Shown here piece after piece: positions 27,461 to 37,861 of a DNA stretch of 64,000 bases (within the stretch, counting starts at the first letter, position 1; every line of letters starts with the position of its first letter). Location of the stretch: contig DATKZT010000079.1 in assembly GCA_035527845.1 (NCBI GenBank), forward strand, positions 1 through 64,000. The letters run 5' to 3'. The notes under the pieces were generated by a model that had not been told where the DNA came from, searched no databases, and saw nothing but the letters and a program-made list of their open reading frames with translations. Source of the DNA: JAUWKC01 sp035527845 (GTDB taxonomy: Bacteria; Planctomycetota; Phycisphaerae; Sedimentisphaerales; Anaerobacaceae). The position numbers and the translations under genes are program-made.

Positions 27461-30400
27461 TTACTTTTTCAATGACGGCCACTGGTCAGGTCTTGGCAGG
27501 TCGAGCTTATTCGTGCCATCGCTGTCTTTGAAGAATTCGAGCTGCAAACAGAACACGCCCCCCAGACCTTCTTTGGTCTTGACATTCAGCTTGATATACC
27601 CCTTCTTACACTCATCACTGCATTGATGCAACATCCTCAGACTCGCCCAGGGCCCCGGAAACTCCAGACTCGTGCGGGCTTCGGCATCAGAGGGATACTG
27701 AAAGAACTCTACCGTCACCGACGGGCCGGGATATTTGACCATACCCATGCTATGATTCTCCCTGGAACGCGTGCTGAACCGCCCACTTTTGCCGCTTCCC
27801 TGTAGAAGCCGGAATTCTGTGAGATAGTCAAGCAGAAGTTCTTCGCCTTGGCGCAAAAGTTCTCGCTGCTGGCTCTCGCTCAACAGAGTTATCCTGCAAT
27901 AGTAAGGATCCACACTTTCGGGAATACCCTGCAAGACCTGCCTGATTCCCTCGGCCCATGTGCTGCTGGATTGGGGCAGCACTAATGCCCGCATTTGGCC
28001 AAACTGCTTATCCACGTTAGCTACCCCTGTCTCAGCGCCGGCTCCGATTGTTCCCGGGTCGTACTGCTTTCGCGGCAAAGCCCTTTTTGAAAGCGAAAGG
28101 GCATCCTTGAGTTCAGCAAGGGTCAAATCCTGCGTGCTGTCTCGTTCCAAGGGAAACTTGCTCCCATAGCGAGCTCTAAGGTTTTCGAACGCCTCTTCCC
28201 CCTCTCGTTGCACCTGGTCGGCAATCAAACGCAACGAATAGTGAGTCAGCTCGGTCCAGTAGGCCTCAACAAACTCCGTAGGCGAACCGGCGGAAAATGC
28301 AAGGTAATCCTTGCCGACGAGTATAGGATTATTGCTCAGCAACTCGTTTCGGGCCTCGAATGCTTCACCGCTCAAGCTTCCCCACTTCTCGAGTGTTCGC
28401 TCGCACCTTTTCTGGAAGAAATTATCAGCGAGTTTTCCCATATCTTTGCGGAATTGTCTGACCTTCTGCTCCCCTGCCGGTATGTACTTCTCAAATCTGC
28501 CAAGAGCATTCTCTTCAATATCTTTGCCAAACTTGTTCAATTGGGCAGACACATCCAAAACATCGAGCTTTCGAAGCTGCAAGTGCTGGGCCTGCCACTG
28601 GTTTTCCTGTGGAATGATGCTTCTAATAAAATGATCAGGGACGGTCTGGAGCCAGTAATTCACGTATCGCCTTACATATTCCACGTAGACTCCATTTGCG
28701 TCCCGATACAGCTCATTAAGGTGCGTCTCATCGAGCAGTTCGTACTTCTTTGAAGCGTCCCTCAATACGTCTCCAAGAATCACCCAACCCTCAAGCACGG
28801 CAGCGGCGGCCGAAGGGTCATATTTCTTGTCGACTATCTTTGTCGGAACCGTGGCCGGCCAATCCATCCCTCCGCCTTTTTCAATAAGCTTCGCGAGTTC
28901 TTCCATGTTCTTAGGGGCGGCCTCCACCAATCCGCCTTTCAAAACATCAGAAAGTTGTCTTTGCTCGGCCCCATCAAGAACCGACATGGAGACGTCGTGT
29001 GCCTGTTGGAGACGAAAGGCGCCGGGGTCAAGCGCCCCTAACTCGCGGATTTTATCCCGTGCCGCTTTAATGGCCCTATTCACTTCGTTGACTGCCCCAG
29101 CAACCTGATTCAGCTCGGAGAGGTGTCTGGCCACGCGGACCTGTTCGTCGGCATTCTTGTACATTTCAAAACGGATTTCATATAAGCGCCTGCCGTTACG
29201 CTGAGTCCAGAAACCTCTGTCAAGCTGGTCAAGCTCTCTTGTCAAATCACTGTTACTCAGGCTCGCAATGATTTCAGATCGAGTCATCTCAAGCTCATCG
29301 CGAATCTCACCGAGAAACTCGCCTTTTCTCACCTCTTTCAACTCGTCAAGAAGAAATTCGTAATTCTCATTGACATCTTTTAGGGCCTCTGTTGACACCG
29401 TGCTCCAAAGACTCCCAAGTGACCGGGAATCTTCAAGAGTGCGGCTGTACTCAACTATGCTTCGTCTGGCCTCGCTCAGGTTTTTAACGGCTTCGTCCCA
29501 CCTACTGTTAGAGGACTTGAGTTGGCTAAGCGCATGAGGCCCGTCAGATCCGCGACCACCAAGGAGCAAAATAGCCTCCTCGGCGCTATTGAACCGCGAG
29601 ATGGCTCCCCTGAGACTGTTCAATGTCTTGATCTGAGTGCTGTCTTGGCGCGCCTGACTAATCCGGTTCGGATCCTTCCAATACTTATTGAAAAGATCTG
29701 CACCATGCTCTATTGCGACATCGCGGTCGTTGGGGTCGCTCTTGAAGGATTCGGCAGGCCAGGATGTTCCATACACCAAGCGGAGCGGGTAGTGCAACCT
29801 TGCCTTGTCCTCATCGTAAAGTTTGATTTGTTTGACTAGGTCCTCCTCGTATCCTCCAAGCTCGTCATGGGCAAAGATATACCGGACGAAAGGGTCCAAA
29901 AAAACTTCTGGGGAGTATTCACCGTCTTCATCGAAGGACTTACCGGCTCTGATGCGGATTAAGTGACGCAGGAGCCTGGTTTCGTTATCTTCCCGCGTCC
30001 ACCGGCCGTTTGTTTGCGTATCCATCAGGTCGCGAGCTGCATTGAGCAGTGGATGCAGCACACCTTTCTCATAGACGACCGCTTCGGCTTTTCTCAGTTT
30101 CTCCGGCTCAATACCCTCGGCCACTCTGGCTGCCAAGGCGAAAATCCAGGGCACGCCTTCTTTTTCCCATTGCAACACGGTATCAGCAAGTCCGGCGGAG
30201 AAGTTTAATCTCATGACGTCCGGTATTGGCTTATTGGCTTTGTCATATATTTTAGTCCTGCCAATATATCTGTAATTATTCTCGCCTTCCTTCTTTATTA
30301 TCTCGAGTTCATTCTGTCCTGTTGGACCTACAAACCTTGCGGCGTTCGCGAAATACCCTTCCATCTTCCCGATACTTCGGCTAAAACGGTTCGCAGCATA

Positions 30401-31789
30401 GATGGTGAACAAGAGCAGCAAGGCCACGCTGGCGGCCGCCGAGATCAAAACCGCTGTCTTTCTTCGGCTGTGCAGCTTCTTTGCATTTGTAGCGTATGTG
30501 ACCAGTCCCTGCTCACGGAAGACCTTCTTGGTGAAAAGGTCTCGCAGGAAGTATGCCCTGTCGCGCTCCCATACTCGTCCGTCCGGGAGGGAATCGACCG
30601 GGACTCCGAGCGATTCGGCAAGGTCCTCGTCCAAAGCCGAACCTTCTCGCATTGAGGAGGTGAAATAGATACCGCGGAAGAACAGCGGCTTGCAGGACCA
30701 CTGGCTGCCGACACTAAAAATCAGCTCCAGATATCGAGCCAATCGGGGCGCTATTTTTGTAATGCTCAGCGGAAAAGCATACAACGTGTCAATGGCCCGC
30801 ACTTTGTCAATCCCGGACTCCTCAGAGGTCACTTCCTGTATCAATGCAAGTCTGCGTCGATAAAGACGTCCTTGAATTGTCTTCAGGTGCTGGTCGATGA
30901 AATCAGGATTGTATGGTTCGTCGAGCGGTGCGGGGTTGGACCACCCCAATATCTGATGCTGGAGCTGCGGGTCCTGCAGGTTGTCGAAGAAATCACGGAA
31001 GCCGTTGATAAGGTCGCTCTTGGTAATAACCACGAACACGGGAAAACGCACATCCAGCGCACGCTGGATGAGATCAAACTGCCGGGCAATCTTGGATGCT
31101 TTTCGCTCAATTTCATCCGCCGTGTCTTTGATAAGGCTGTCAGCAGGAATAACCAGCAGCACGCCGTTTATCGGGCAGCGTGTGCGGTATCTTCTCATCA
31201 GACTTAGAAACTCCTTCCATTCACTTGAGCCTCCCGTTTCGACCTCCTCGAACATCAGTCGCCCGGCAGTATCCAAAATCACCGCATGGTCTGTAAACCA
31301 CCAATTCATGTTGAGGGTGCCCCCGGCGCCTTGATACTCATCCTGCAGACCGGGCGGAAAACCAACATTGCAGTGGCGTACGGCTTCCGTCTTACCTGAC
31401 CCTGGCTCGCCTACGATCAAATACCAAGGGAAACTGTACAGACTTTTGCCCGCAGCGGCGAACTTCTGTACGCCTTGTTCGAACTTCTTGCGCAAATCGT
31501 CCAGCCTTGCGACGTGCGCCGGGGCGCTGATTCCCTGTGGTGTTGCCGAGGTATTCTCCATGAGGCCGCGCTCCATTGGGGCAGCCTGGCGTTTCTTCAG
31601 CCACTTTAGCACGCGCCAGTAAAGGACAAGCAGCAGAGTTACAACGGCGATTCCGATAAGCACCACCCAGAATACCCCTGGGGGAAGCAGATATCCAATT
31701 AGGGCTACAAGGCCGCCTCCGGAAACCGCCACAAGGCTAATCTTGGCGGGTGTCGGGAGATTCGCAAAGGTTGAAATTCGAGGCATCAT
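27461..31789 (-). CDS. tssM: T6SS membrane complex protein TssM (IcmF/VasK)
   Basis: A 1442-residue inner-membrane core component of the TssJLM trans-envelope complex. Two N-terminal membrane helices lie at about 15-40 and 39-62, and a third at about 447-468 before the large periplasmic domain. Between them is the cytoplasmic NTPase-like domain with Walker A GEPGSGKT at 127-134 and a Walker-B-like AVILDTAGRLMFEE around 170, and VFVVITKSDLI. The C-terminus (PGPSVTVEFF, FPGPWASLRML) is the ImcF/TssJ-binding beta domain. Walker A is intact, unlike in some TssM proteins. It lies between tssL, 21 bases upstream, and tagF. Confidence 0.95.
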   Translation of the reverse strand: MMPRISTFANLPTPAKISLVAVSGGGLVALIGYLLPPGVFWVVLIGIAVVTLLLVLYWRVLKWLKKRQAAPMERGLMENTSATPQGISAPAHVARLDDLRKKFEQGVQKFAAAGKSLYSFPWYLIVGEPGSGKTEAVRHCNVGFPPGLQDEYQGAGGTLNMNWWFTDHAVILDTAGRLMFEEVETGGSSEWKEFLSLMRRYRTRCPINGVLLVIPADSLIKDTADEIERKASKIARQFDLIQRALDVRFPVFVVITKSDLINGFRDFFDNLQDPQLQHQILGWSNPAPLDEPYNPDFIDQHLKTIQGRLYRRRLALIQEVTSEESGIDKVRAIDTLYAFPLSITKIAPRLARYLELIFSVGSQWSCKPLFFRGIYFTSSMREGSALDEDLAESLGVPVDSLPDGRVWERDRAYFLRDLFTKKVFREQGLVTYATNAKKLHSRRKTAVLISAAASVALLLLFTIYAANRFSRSIGKMEGYFANAARFVGPTGQNELEIIKKEGENNYRYIGRTKIYDKANKPIPDVMRLNFSAGLADTVLQWEKEGVPWIFALAARVAEGIEPEKLRKAEAVVYEKGVLHPLLNAARDLMDTQTNGRWTREDNETRLLRHLIRIRAGKSFDEDGEYSPEVFLDPFVRYIFAHDELGGYEEDLVKQIKLYDEDKARLHYPLRLVYGTSWPAESFKSDPNDRDVAIEHGADLFNKYWKDPNRISQARQDSTQIKTLNSLRGAISRFNSAEEAILLLGGRGSDGPHALSQLKSSNSRWDEAVKNLSEARRSIVEYSRTLEDSRSLGSLWSTVSTEALKDVNENYEFLLDELKEVRKGEFLGEIRDELEMTRSEIIASLSNSDLTRELDQLDRGFWTQRNGRRLYEIRFEMYKNADEQVRVARHLSELNQVAGAVNEVNRAIKAARDKIRELGALDPGAFRLQQAHDVSMSVLDGAEQRQLSDVLKGGLVEAAPKNMEELAKLIEKGGGMDWPATVPTKIVDKKYDPSAAAAVLEGWVILGDVLRDASKKYELLDETHLNELYRDANGVYVEYVRRYVNYWLQTVPDHFIRSIIPQENQWQAQHLQLRKLDVLDVSAQLNKFGKDIEENALGRFEKYIPAGEQKVRQFRKDMGKLADNFFQKRCERTLEKWGSLSGEAFEARNELLSNNPILVGKDYLAFSAGSPTEFVEAYWTELTHYSLRLIADQVQREGEEAFENLRARYGSKFPLERDSTQDLTLAELKDALSLSKRALPRKQYDPGTIGAGAETGVANVDKQFGQMRALVLPQSSSTWAEGIRQVLQGIPESVDPYYCRITLLSESQQRELLRQGEELLLDYLTEFRLLQGSGKSGRFSTRSRENHSMGMVKYPGPSVTVEFFQYPSDAEARTSLEFPGPWASLRMLHQCSDECKKGYIKLNVKTKEGLGGVFCLQLEFFKDSDGTNKLDLPRPDQWPSLKK

Positions 31790-31810
31790 ATTGGTTCGAT
31801 ATTCTCCGAT

Positions 31811-32527
31811 CTAATTGGTGTTATCGTGCGTGGACTCAACGACGACAGCAGAACCACCCTGTTTTATGATGGTATCAAGCGAATCGCCTACATTTTTGGA
31901 GGTCCCCACAAACAACCAGAAATATGCAATGCTCCAGACGATAATAAGACCTATCAAGGCGATTCCGATACCGACTAACTTGGTACTCGGCGGCTCAACA
32001 AAGTCCCTCGAGTCCACATTCTCGTAGGCCTCGGGACAGATGTAAGACTTTTCGTCCGCATCCATCATCCCCGAAATACGGGCCGAGATCTTCGACATTA
32101 ACCTTTGGATGGCTTCCGGTTGTCCCGTGTAAACTCCCGTAAAACCTAATCCGAGACAAGTGTAGAATACGGGCAGCCTTTGGGTGGCGGCACTGCTCGG
32201 ATCGACCAGGTTTTCATCCAGCAGATCAAAGAATTTTTCGTCGCCCGCCAGCTCGTTCCTTTCCCGGCCCAGCTCATACCACTGGGATGCGAAGTTCAGC
32301 TTGCTCTCCTTTACCATGAAGTCGACGAAAAAGAGCAGAGGCAATTCAATCTTTTCATACTGACCGACGAGTTCGGCCGCCGTGCCGGCCTTTGCCCTCA
32401 TCTCTTGGAATATCCTTTTTATGTCGGCGCGTACCTGGTCCATTTCGAGAGTACAGCCCATCCGCGCCGACCTGCTCAGCCGACAAACGTACTGGAAAAG
32501 CGGTTCGCACAATTCAATCAGTGTCAC
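31811..32527 (-). CDS. tssL: T6SS membrane complex protein TssL (DotU/VasF)
   Basis: A 238-residue C-tail-anchored inner-membrane protein that links the baseplate to TssM. The cytoplasmic DotU domain opens with LIELCEPLFQYVCRLSR and contains FVDFMVKESKL and FYTCLGLGFTGVY, all typical. One membrane helix near the C-terminus (LVGIGIALIGLIIVWSIAYF, about 184-204) is followed by ~30 periplasmic residues. There is no OmpA-like peptidoglycan-binding extension, so anchoring to the wall must come from another protein. It starts three bases after the tssK stop and is thus translationally linked to it. Confidence 0.93.
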   Translation of the reverse strand: MTLIELCEPLFQYVCRLSRSARMGCTLEMDQVRADIKRIFQEMRAKAGTAAELVGQYEKIELPLLFFVDFMVKESKLNFASQWYELGRERNELAGDEKFFDLLDENLVDPSSAATQRLPVFYTCLGLGFTGVYTGQPEAIQRLMSKISARISGMMDADEKSYICPEAYENVDSRDFVEPPSTKLVGIGIALIGLIIVWSIAYFWLFVGTSKNVGDSLDTIIKQGGSAVVVESTHDNTN

Positions 32528-32530
32528 TTG

Positions 32531-33916
32531 CTATGCCTCCGTATCTGGAACAGTCATATACAGGGTGACATCAAAGTCGGATGATTCGATGCCCGGCCAT
32601 CGCACGGCGACAGCCTTCTCCTGCTTTATGCGCTCCCAAAGCCGAGCGTTTTCGCCTCGCAACACCCTGAAATAGTGAAGCCCCACCTGGGCGGGAAGCT
32701 CAACCGGTGGAAACAGCTCCTGAGCAAGCTGGATCCCGAAAACACGCTGACTTGCGAGACTTTGGGGCATAAGTTTGAATCGGTCCCGATCAAGCACCAG
32801 CTTCGCCAGCTCCGAAGGGTCTTGTTTCGTCTTGATGGCAAGAAAATACTCGTTGGGAAGGGATAATGCCTCATCGCTGAGGGTAGCAGCAAGGATGTTT
32901 TGCTCGCGATCCATCGTAAAACCAACCTTAAGATATCTGGCTCGGACTACGCCTTTGAGCAGGGACCTGATCTTGGAGGACATCTCGTTGAACGCCATCG
33001 CCGGGTTGTCGTGGTCATACTCGGAACTGTCGAACTGGTCGCGATCGGGACGTAATGCAGCGAGCTCCGCGAGCAGCTCTCTCAGCTCCAGGTGCATCTG
33101 AAACGGCGTGACTCCGCCGGGCGCTCGGATAAGAGCGAAGAGTCGAGCACTAAAACGGTTCAGAGTTCGAAGCCGAAACATCTGCTCGAATTGAACGCCG
33201 CGCAGGTTTTCGATGGAAAAACCACCACGGTTAATTTGAACCACCAGCTCGTTTCGACTTGCCATGACCTGGTTAGCCAAATCTCGCAGCAGCTCCTTCA
33301 ACACGGTTGAGCCCCCTATCACGAGACAGGCAGGAATGTATGCAGGATCGCGCCGAGGCAGACCGATATCTTCGCCGGCGGGGTGGACGATTCGCAGCAA
33401 CGGCAAAACTTCAAGGTCAGAGCGGTCGTCGCCATCTAAAAGCAGCCTGGCATTTATCTGACGCACAAGGATCGGTTGAGGATTTTCGCCGGTGTTTTCA
33501 TCAGGCCTCTCAACCTCAGCCACCCGATACGTGCGTTTCACGCGCCAGTCTTCCTCGGCGCCTTTCTCAATAAGATTACCTCGTGAAGGAGACCATATCG
33601 GCACGCCAAGACTGATGGTCAGCGGACCACTGCTTGATGCAAACGCTTCCTTTATGTCAAGGGACGGCAGAACAGCATTCTCAGGTACATTTACCTCCAG
33701 CCCGCTGGGCATTATGACTCGGAGCCGGTCGAAGCCGACTCTCATATTCTCGAGCTGATCGTCGGAAACCTTCGCATCTATCAAGCCATAGGGGTAGCTC
33801 CAGCAGAGGCGGCGTTCCCCTGTGAATCTCTCCATGATGTGCCTTTGCATGGCCTGCAGATGATGAGGCTGAAGGAAGAGGCCTTCATACCAATGGATTT
33901 GGCCTTGTATGGTCAT
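32531..33916 (-). CDS. tssK: T6SS baseplate protein TssK (VasE/ImpJ)
   Basis: A 461-residue trimeric baseplate component that connects the TssEFG wedge to TssL/TssM. IHWYEGLFLQPHHLQAMQR is the diagnostic TssK opening; the C-terminal head domain includes YLAIKTKQDPSELAKLV and GIQLAQELFPP, which carries the usual PAIPV-like region only loosely. Length is normal. It lies between the unknown gene at 33932-34870 and tssL with very short gaps. Confidence 0.95.
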   Translation of the reverse strand: MTIQGQIHWYEGLFLQPHHLQAMQRHIMERFTGERRLCWSYPYGLIDAKVSDDQLENMRVGFDRLRVIMPSGLEVNVPENAVLPSLDIKEAFASSSGPLTISLGVPIWSPSRGNLIEKGAEEDWRVKRTYRVAEVERPDENTGENPQPILVRQINARLLLDGDDRSDLEVLPLLRIVHPAGEDIGLPRRDPAYIPACLVIGGSTVLKELLRDLANQVMASRNELVVQINRGGFSIENLRGVQFEQMFRLRTLNRFSARLFALIRAPGGVTPFQMHLELRELLAELAALRPDRDQFDSSEYDHDNPAMAFNEMSSKIRSLLKGVVRARYLKVGFTMDREQNILAATLSDEALSLPNEYFLAIKTKQDPSELAKLVLDRDRFKLMPQSLASQRVFGIQLAQELFPPVELPAQVGLHYFRVLRGENARLWERIKQEKAVAVRWPGIESSDFDVTLYMTVPDTEA

Positions 33917-33931
33917 AATGTTTTCCCCGTA

Positions 33932-34870
33932 CTAACGTTGTTGACCCATCCCCTTCATCAAAGACTCGACGCAATCAACTATCGCCTTTCTTATCTCCGT
34001 TTCAATGGAGTCCTCATTCAACGCACCCGCCAGCTCGAGATATTTTCGCCAGCACTTGACCTCGTGACTTACAAACACGCTTCCATGCTCCATTCGGACC
34101 AAGGTCTCAATCTCAGACGGCGAAAATCTCGCGAGATGATGCTTGGCGAACTGGCTGCCAACCCTGCTGATCGCAGTGATAATGGCTGCGATAAGCCGCT
34201 GCAGCTGTCTAATTTGGCTATCGACCTCCTGCCGAGGCGCACCAGAATCGCCGGAAGCGAACTGCCCCATCGTCTTCTTAAGAACACCGGACGAACGAAT
34301 GCTTGAGCGAGGTGACAATTTGCGCCACGTATTCCATACCAGAGGCTCAAGCTTACATACGAAATCGGTAAGCAGGGTAATTAACTCTATGAGACGGTTG
34401 TTATCGAGGGGCCTTTCGTTGCCAAGCTGAAGCTGAGTCATTAGTTCTTGAATCATCTGTGGTGAGTAATTCTGCGTTCCTTGTGTGGGCAATCCAGCTT
34501 GATGCAGACCCCCGGCGAGATGTTCTTTCCGGTCGCTGGAAAGGGCCGGTAAAATCTCAGAGAGCCGGCCGGCAAGAAAGTCGGCGTCGTTCAGTCTATC
34601 CTCCTCAACGACCAGATCGCTCTCAGGCGGCGGCTCTTTCGATATCTGCCGAGCACCAATCTGTCCGGCGGGGAACTTGGCCATCAATCCTTCCAGGAAT
34701 TCATGCCGCTCCTGCGGCAGCACCGTTTTCAAGGCCCTTTCAATCTCTTCGCAGAGATACTCGGTTCTGGTCTGCTTGCTTTCGTCTGCAAAGTCCACCT
34801 GAATCAGCCGAAGTCGATTTGCCGTCTCCAGCACGCGATTCTTCAACTTGTCTTCGTTGTTGGCGGGCAT
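33932..34870 (-). CDS. Unknown protein inside the T6SS core operon
   Basis: A 312-residue, charged, mostly helical protein with no signal peptide or membrane segment. It is not a standard Tss component. The C-terminal half (LVWNTWRKLSPRSSI ... RFSPSEIETLVR ... KCWRKYLELAGAL) recalls the C-terminal helical domain that follows the FHA module in TagH-type proteins, but no FHA domain is seen, so this is a weak similarity. Its fixed place between tssG and tssK suggests a structural or assembly role in the baseplate. ATG at 34870 is chosen over a TTG at 34894. The 15-base gap to tssK indicates co-transcription. Confidence 0.6.
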   Translation of the reverse strand: MPANNEDKLKNRVLETANRLRLIQVDFADESKQTRTEYLCEEIERALKTVLPQERHEFLEGLMAKFPAGQIGARQISKEPPPESDLVVEEDRLNDADFLAGRLSEILPALSSDRKEHLAGGLHQAGLPTQGTQNYSPQMIQELMTQLQLGNERPLDNNRLIELITLLTDFVCKLEPLVWNTWRKLSPRSSIRSSGVLKKTMGQFASGDSGAPRQEVDSQIRQLQRLIAAIITAISRVGSQFAKHHLARFSPSEIETLVRMEHGSVFVSHEVKCWRKYLELAGALNEDSIETEIRKAIVDCVESLMKGMGQQR

Positions 34871-35000
34871 AATTTCTCGGTCCTCTTGCAACAAAACAAC
34901 GGCGCCTATGACACCCCATTATTTTCAGTTTTCTTGCCTTGTCAACAAGAATTCCAGGTGCGAATCAGCTCATGGACGGAACACTCGATTTCACAACACC

Positions 35001-36020
35001 TTATGCCACCAGGTTTCTCAGCACAAGGCTGTCCGCATCTTTTTTGAACTCCTTGCTACGGAGCCATGACGACCATCCCAATTGGCCCGTTTCTCCAAGA
35101 CGAATGCGCGGGACATCTGCTGCGCGCAGTATCAACTGAAGCTCCCAACTCAATTGATCTCCTACATAGTTCCTGACCCATGCAATGAGCCGGCGAATGC
35201 TATCGTGTCCGGGCAAAAAACGCAGATAATCGGAAAGGCACATTGGGCCGAATGTAATCCTGAATCTTTGCTGGCACTCCCAAAAACGACGCCCTATCAC
35301 CAATGTACGTCCCAACTTTGAGTTTCCAGGTGCTTTTCCCAATTGACAGCGGTACTCTTTCGGAAGGTTTATCCACTGTCCAACAAATTCATCTATTTTG
35401 ACTGTTATCCCGAAGTAATCCTGCAGTATCTCTCTCAAGCCTTCAGCATACTTGGCGGGGCACGCAAGGCGCCCTGAATAGTGAAGTTTTGCAGGATCGG
35501 GAACGGCATCCCTGTTTCGAAGCGAATCCGCTCCTATTCCAAACAGGCCGCCGATGTAAAGTGCAAAGCGGTTTTCTTCCTTGCGGTCGTAGCTTACACC
35601 TTGCCGGTTGCAGGCCCACGCACGATAGAACAGGGATATCATCCTATGATTGAAGATGTCAAGAAAGCTGGCCAGTGTCCTGTCTCTGTGGTTGTGTAAG
35701 CGATCATGGACATATTCAGTTATGGCCAGAGGCATCGGTCCGTTGGTCCCGAGAAGCCCCAAAAAGCTCACGATCATTCGGGCAGGATGCTCGCTTGTGG
35801 CTTCGTGGTAAGCTTTGACGGACGAGGGCGCAAAACTTAGAGACACGTCTTGCGAAAACCTGACCGGATCAGCATGCGGTCGCTGCGAATATCCGACGCG
35901 AGGCAGGTCCGGACGAGCACATTCGAGCCGTCGCACCGCCTGGAAAAAGTCAAACTCATAAGGCTTGTCGTGCAATCTAAGAGTCAGAGAATCGGACGCA
36001 ATCCTTCTCTCGTGGTCCAT
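35001..36020 (-). CDS. tssG: T6SS baseplate protein TssG (VasB/ImpH)
   Basis: A 339-residue wedge component. The N-terminal FDFFQAVRRLECARPD, the central FLGLLGTNGPMPLAITEYVHDR and FLDIFNHRMISLFYRAW are hallmark TssG segments, and GRTLVIGRRFWECQQRFRI lies near the C-terminus. Its start overlaps the end of tssF by 37 bases in another frame, which fits the coupled synthesis of the TssF2-TssG wedge. Confidence 0.94.
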   Translation of the reverse strand: MDHERRIASDSLTLRLHDKPYEFDFFQAVRRLECARPDLPRVGYSQRPHADPVRFSQDVSLSFAPSSVKAYHEATSEHPARMIVSFLGLLGTNGPMPLAITEYVHDRLHNHRDRTLASFLDIFNHRMISLFYRAWACNRQGVSYDRKEENRFALYIGGLFGIGADSLRNRDAVPDPAKLHYSGRLACPAKYAEGLREILQDYFGITVKIDEFVGQWINLPKEYRCQLGKAPGNSKLGRTLVIGRRFWECQQRFRITFGPMCLSDYLRFLPGHDSIRRLIAWVRNYVGDQLSWELQLILRAADVPRIRLGETGQLGWSSWLRSKEFKKDADSLVLRNLVA

Positions 36021-37861
36021 CGCATAATCTCTCCGCGTTCGACGGTTTTCACTACGGTTTCAGTAAAGGAATTAATGGAAACATATCTGGCAAAGAACTG
36101 TTCGAGAACGGCGCCGAGGAGAAACGCGCCGGTTCCCTCAAATGACGCCTCTTCAATGGTTACAGTCACTTCCAAGCCGCGGGCAAATGCTATCGAACCG
36201 GACGTGGGGATTCTACGAGTGATCGGCTTGCAGCTTACGGACTTGACGCCGTCAACTTGCTTGCAGGTCTGTGGGTCGCCAGTGTCGCTGTATAGTTTCA
36301 TAATGTCGCGAAGAGCAGAGGCGCCTTCTCGTTCATTGGTGTCGACGAGAGAAAGATAGTTGAGCGAGAGGTGATCAATAACGCGCCAAAGGATATCCCC
36401 TTCAGCATGAGATGGTTTAGGCGACGTTGGAGCCGCGACGCAGCGAACTGACGTGCAGGGCGCCGTCTTCTCCATAGTGAAATCGGACGTGCCAAGTCCG
36501 ATCGGCATTTGCAGCGGCAAGTCACGATTTGTGCACAGCGCCTCCACTCCCAACTGTCTTAGGTTGGCACTGTACGGCGCGGCACCCGGCTCAACAAGGG
36601 ATATGTAGACCTCGCTGCCCGCATAACTTCTTGATCTGAGAGCCTGCCGGCCCGTGCTCTGCGATGCCGGTCTCGGAACACGATGTGTAACATAATACGC
36701 GCCTGCTCTGTTGCTCCCCAAGTCTCTTGCCAGATAAAACGGGCTGAACTCCTGGAGCTGCTCGGACCGTGCACCATAACCAACCACCTTCGAAATTCTG
36801 TAAACCTCGAAGTCTTGCGACCTGGTCCGGTCGGGAACCACGTGAAACTCGAAGAATCTGTCCGATACGGGTATGCGGTCGCACTGTTTTTCGAATAGGT
36901 TTATCGCCGGCGAGCAAAACAATCCAAAGTTATCGGCGCTGACGGCGCCCTCAAGCTTGATATTCAAATCTCGAAACAAGACTATTATATCCAGCTCGTT
37001 TTCCTCACAGCGCCGGATGGCTTCACCAAAGTCCGTCAGTTCGATGAACATGAACCGTTGCGCAAATGCAAAATACTCTTGCAGGAGTCTATATCCCTGA
37101 AAAGACCGGGCGTCGTAAGGCAGCAGTTTTTGTCTATTCTCGAAACCGAGCCGTCGGATGCACGAGGCGTCAATGAGCTTCTGCCATTTTATGGGCCTGG
37201 CTGCAGGCTGCACAACAACCGCCGCGGCGTCTGCAAAGAACTGTTCGTACAAATACATGGGTATCTCGCCAGGTCCCATAAGATGCAGGCTCAAAGAATC
37301 CAGCTTGACTTTGCCAAGACTAAGCTCCTGCGGTGATTGAATTCTGATTCTGACTCCAGCCCTGATACCCGTCAGGTTGGGAACATCGAGCGATGCCAGC
37401 TCCCGCGTATAGTAGTCGGCACGGCTTATCCGAATGGGCCACAGCGTCACATCGTGCGCCGTACGATATTCGCATCTTGTCTGTTCTGTCTTGCCCAGCA
37501 TACTGTAAAGCGACGACCCTCGCGGAATCAAGAAGCCGTCAACCAGCCCCGTTTCGTTCATGTCCGGCTCAAACCGCGCGATACACATGGAGGGCGTAGG
37601 CGCCAGATAGTGGGGATAGATGGTTTCGAGCAAGGACTGCGTAAAGAGCGGGAACTCTGCATCGAGCTTGAGCTGGACTCTCGCTGCGAGGAATGCAAAT
37701 CCTTCGAGCAATCGCTCAACAAACGGGTCTCGACACGGTTGAAACTCATCCAGCCCACCCAAGCGGCCCGCTATCTTGGGGAATTCCTTTGCGAACTCGG
37801 CCCCCATGGCACGAAGATATGCCAGTTCGAGATTGTACAACTCGAGCAACCGTCTATCCAC
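35984..37861 (-). CDS. tssF: T6SS baseplate protein TssF (VasA/ImpG)
   Basis: A 625-residue wedge component. LLELYNLELAYLRAMGAEFA and KIAGRLGG near the N-terminus, followed by DPFVERLLEGFAFLAARVQ, are classical for TssF, and QSLLETIYPHYLAPTPSM is the next conserved block. The C-terminus has the FARYVSINSFTETVV segment. The start overlaps the tssE stop by eight bases. With TssE, TssG and TssK it builds the baseplate. Confidence 0.95.
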   Translation of the reverse strand: MDRRLLELYNLELAYLRAMGAEFAKEFPKIAGRLGGLDEFQPCRDPFVERLLEGFAFLAARVQLKLDAEFPLFTQSLLETIYPHYLAPTPSMCIARFEPDMNETGLVDGFLIPRGSSLYSMLGKTEQTRCEYRTAHDVTLWPIRISRADYYTRELASLDVPNLTGIRAGVRIRIQSPQELSLGKVKLDSLSLHLMGPGEIPMYLYEQFFADAAAVVVQPAARPIKWQKLIDASCIRRLGFENRQKLLPYDARSFQGYRLLQEYFAFAQRFMFIELTDFGEAIRRCEENELDIIVLFRDLNIKLEGAVSADNFGLFCSPAINLFEKQCDRIPVSDRFFEFHVVPDRTRSQDFEVYRISKVVGYGARSEQLQEFSPFYLARDLGSNRAGAYYVTHRVPRPASQSTGRQALRSRSYAGSEVYISLVEPGAAPYSANLRQLGVEALCTNRDLPLQMPIGLGTSDFTMEKTAPCTSVRCVAAPTSPKPSHAEGDILWRVIDHLSLNYLSLVDTNEREGASALRDIMKLYSDTGDPQTCKQVDGVKSVSCKPITRRIPTSGSIAFARGLEVTVTIEEASFEGTGAFLLGAVLEQFFARYVSINSFTETVVKTVERGEIMRWTTREGLRPIL

